Source: Paraburkholderia terricola
GTDB lineage: Bacteria > Pseudomonadota > Gammaproteobacteria > Burkholderiales > Burkholderiaceae
Direction of reading: 5' to 3'
NCBI RefSeq assembly: GCF_900142195.1
Contig: NZ_FRAB01000027.1
Location: 26,916-90,915, forward strand
DNA: 64,000 bases
The number at the start of each line of letters is the position of its first letter. Position 1 is the first letter of the stretch. Below the pieces are notes generated by a model. It was not told where the DNA came from. It worked only from the letters and a program-made list of their open reading frames with translations, and searched no databases. The position numbers and the translations under genes are program-made. Positions 61,954 to 64,000 of the stretch are shown here, piece after piece.

Positions 61954-63847
61954 GGCTGTTCCGGGCGCGGGCCAGCACGCCGATGGACCGAGGCTGCTGG
62001 CCGACATCGGCGGCACCAATGCGCGCTTCGCGCTGGAAAACAGTCCGGGGGAGATCGGCTCGGTGCAGGTCTACCCTTGCGCCGACTATCCGGGCGTGGC
62101 CGAAGTCATCAAGAAGTACCTGAAGGACACGAGGATCGGCCGCGTGAATCATGCGGCCATCGCGATTGCCAACCCGGTCGACGGCGATCAGGTGAGCATG
62201 ACGAATCACGACTGGAGCTTTTCGATCGAAGCCACGCGCCGCGCGCTCGGCTTCGACACGCTGCTGGTGGTGAACGATTTCACCGCGCTCGCCATGGCAC
62301 TGCCAGGACTCACGGACGCGCAACGCGTGCAGGTGGGCGGCGGCACGCGCCGTCCGAACAGCGTGATCGGCCTGCTCGGCCCGGGCACCGGCATGGGCGT
62401 GTCCGGCCTGATCCCCGCCGACGACCGCTGGATCGCGCTCGGCAGCGAAGGCGGCCACGCCACCTTCGCGCCGGCGGACGAACGCGAGGACATCGTGTTG
62501 CAATACGCGCGCAAGAAGTGGTCGCACGTGTCGTTCGAACGCGTGGCCGCGGGTCCCGGCATCGAGGTCATCTACCGCGCGCTGGCGGGCCGCGACAAGA
62601 AACGCGTGGCGGCGAGCGTCGACACGGTCGAGATCGTCAAGCGCGCGCTGGAAGGCGAGCCGCTCGCGGCCGAATCCGTCGACGTGTTCTGCGGCATTCT
62701 CGGCACCTTCGCCGGCAATATCGCGGTGACGCTCGGCGCGCTGGGCGGCATCTACATTGGCGGCGGCGTGGTGCCGCGCCTGGGCGAGTTCTTCGCGCGC
62801 TCGTCGTTTCGCAAGCGGTTCGAGGCCAAAGGCCGCTTCGAGGCGTATTTGCAGAACGTGCCGACCTATGTGATCACCGCCGAATACCCGGCGTTTCTCG
62901 GCGTTTCGGCGATTCTCGCCGAGCAGTTGTCGAATCGCGCGGGCGGCAGTTCATCGGCTGTGTTCGAGCGGATTCGCCAGATGCGCGACGCATTGACGCC
63001 GGCTGAGCGCCGCGTGGCCGATCTCGCGCTGAATCATCCGCGCTCGATCATCAACGATCCGATCGTCGATATCGCGCGCAAGGCCGACGTGAGTCAGCCG
63101 ACGGTGATCCGCTTTTGCCGTTCGCTTGGCTGCCAGGGTTTGTCGGATTTCAAGCTGAAGCTCGCGACGGGTTTGACCGGCACGATTCCGGTGAGCCATA
63201 GCCAGGTGCATCTGGGCGACACGGCGACGGACTTCGGCGCGAAGGTGCTCGACAACACCGTGTCGGCGATCTTGCAGTTGCGCGAGCATCTGAACTTCGA
63301 GCATGTCGAGCGGGCGATCGACCTGTTGAACGGCGCGCGGCGCATCGAGTTTTACGGGCTCGGCAATTCGAACATCGTCGCGCAGGATGCGCATTACAAG
63401 TTTTTCCGTTTCGGCATTCCGACGATTGCCTACGGCGATCTGTATATGCAGGCGGCGTCGGCTGCGCTGCTCGGCAAGGGTGATGTGATCGTTGCCGTGT
63501 CCAAGTCGGGACGCGCGCCCGAATTACTGCGCGTGCTGGATGTGGCGATGCAGGCGGGGGCCAAGGTGATTGCGATTACTTCGAGCAATACGCCGTTGGC
63601 CAAGCGGGCGACTGTCGCGCTGGAAACCGATCACATTGAAATTCGCGAGTCGCAGTTGTCGATGATTTCGCGGATTCTGCATCTGGTGATGATCGATATT
63701 CTTGCTGTGGGGGTGGCGATTCGGCGCGCCGTGCCTAGCGCGGATGTGGCGGAGACGGTTGCCAGGGCGCGGCAAGGTGCTGATGATGATGCGAGCGCTG
63801 TACTGGATTGGTTGAGTCATGGGGCCGCTTCTTCGGCGCGGGATTGA
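61931..63847 (+). CDS. glucokinase-HexR fusion (sugar kinase plus RpiR-type regulator)
   Basis: A 638-residue two-part protein. Residues 1 to about 340 are a glucokinase: ADIGGTNARFALE binds phosphate, LLVVNDFTALAMALPG, GPGTGMGVSGL and GSEGGHATFAP follow. From about 345 an RpiR-type HTH (ALTPAERRVADLALNHPRSI, KADVSQPTVIRFCRSLGC) and a SIS sugar-phosphate domain (RRIEFYGLGNSNIVAQDAH, VIVAVSKSGRAPELL) form a HexR-like repressor. The same protein thus phosphorylates glucose and, probably through KDPG binding, controls zwf and itself. The fusion is known in Burkholderia. The frame is continuous. Confidence 0.95.
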   Translation: MSTGVQTKAVPGAGQHADGPRLLADIGGTNARFALENSPGEIGSVQVYPCADYPGVAEVIKKYLKDTRIGRVNHAAIAIANPVDGDQVSMTNHDWSFSIEATRRALGFDTLLVVNDFTALAMALPGLTDAQRVQVGGGTRRPNSVIGLLGPGTGMGVSGLIPADDRWIALGSEGGHATFAPADEREDIVLQYARKKWSHVSFERVAAGPGIEVIYRALAGRDKKRVAASVDTVEIVKRALEGEPLAAESVDVFCGILGTFAGNIAVTLGALGGIYIGGGVVPRLGEFFARSSFRKRFEAKGRFEAYLQNVPTYVITAEYPAFLGVSAILAEQLSNRAGGSSSAVFERIRQMRDALTPAERRVADLALNHPRSIINDPIVDIARKADVSQPTVIRFCRSLGCQGLSDFKLKLATGLTGTIPVSHSQVHLGDTATDFGAKVLDNTVSAILQLREHLNFEHVERAIDLLNGARRIEFYGLGNSNIVAQDAHYKFFRFGIPTIAYGDLYMQAASAALLGKGDVIVAVSKSGRAPELLRVLDVAMQAGAKVIAITSSNTPLAKRATVALETDHIEIRESQLSMISRILHLVMIDILAVGVAIRRAVPSADVAETVARARQGADDDASAVLDWLSHGAASSARD

Positions 63848-63933
63848 TGTGGTGTTTTTTGCTTGGTCGGCGGGTTGGGTTGTGGTTTTGTAGTTTTGGC
63901 TTTTACTTGATTTGTTAGTGGTCTATTAGCGTT

Positions 63934-64000
63934 GCCCCTGTGCGGGGCGGCACCTACTTTTCTTTGCCGGCCGCAAAGAAAAGTAGGCAAAAGAAAGCGG
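63934..64000. repeat. Burkholderia-type intergenic palindrome (continues beyond the window)
   Basis: GCCCC-TGTGC-GGGGC (63934-63948) is followed by CCTACTTTTCTTTGC (63953-63967), loop CGGCC and GCAAAGAAAAGTAGG (63973-63987), then CAAAAGAAAGCGG. I recall this element as a very frequent intergenic repeat in Burkholderia and Paraburkholderia chromosomes, where it also serves as a 3'-end hairpin. Confidence 0.75.

Noticed and set aside
1..64000. CRISPR arrays, rRNA operons, intact insertion sequences
   Set aside because: No regularly spaced direct repeats, no rRNA sequence and no transposase frame with terminal repeats were found.

Overview
The window is a high-GC proteobacterial chromosome segment that reads as Burkholderiaceae, most likely Paraburkholderia or Burkholderia. 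I infer this from the gene neighbourhoods: hemC-hemD/X-hemY, minC-minD-minE, ftsK-lolA-rarA-serS-tRNA-Ser, and a glucose ABC transporter next to zwf-pgl-glk/hexR. The HemD-HemX and glucokinase-HexR fusions and the intergenic palindrome at the right edge point the same way. No rRNA, CRISPR array or intact transposon was seen.

Layout. 1-4.4 kb: the 5' part of ppa (minus strand), then a plus-strand catabolic set of aldehyde dehydrogenase, SDR oxidoreductase and MFS importer. 4.4-16 kb: an AT-richer accessory stretch between ppa and the haem genes. It holds two unlike lipoproteins, a broken tiny secreted-protein gene, an orphan PD-(D/E)xK-like protein, a HEPN-like protein, an orphan ParA ATPase, a poly-His leader peptide with a terminator in front of a compact histidyl-tRNA-synthetase-like gene that needs a +1 frameshift, a 1094-residue helicase with a possible nuclease tail, and a structured phage-type RNA ahead of a 153-residue unknown. 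16-27.4 kb: hemY, hemD/X, hemC, ppc with a long Ala/Lys-rich N-terminal extension, a methyltransferase facing an XRE regulator, and argH. 27.6-38.9 kb: NIPSNAP protein, small envelope proteins, an MHS-type transporter, waaC, a ClC antiporter, the Min system, a GNAT enzyme and map. 39.6-51.1 kb: tRNA-Ser(CGA), serS, rarA, lolA, ftsK and trxB, split by a permease/ureohydrolase/LysR set that resembles guanidino-acid catabolism. 51.2-54.5 kb: Smr protein, TRIC-like channel, GST, LysR. 54.5-64 kb: a four-gene sugar ABC transporter, divergent from zwf-pgl-glk/hexR, with a perfect HexR-type palindrome upstream of zwf.

How the parts work together. The right end is a nearly complete glucose uptake and Entner-Doudoroff entry circuit with its own regulator. 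The haem, Min, LPS-core, lipoprotein-sorting and DNA-translocation genes are housekeeping. The most unusual locus is at 10.5-11.3 kb: a leader peptide with four consecutive His codons and an intrinsic terminator precede a stripped-down HisRS-like catalytic core. The reading frame of that core breaks at a CTT CAT TAA C sequence resembling the +1 recoding site of prfB. I read it as a candidate histidine or tRNA-His responsive unit, with ordinary gene decay or a sequencing error as the main alternatives.
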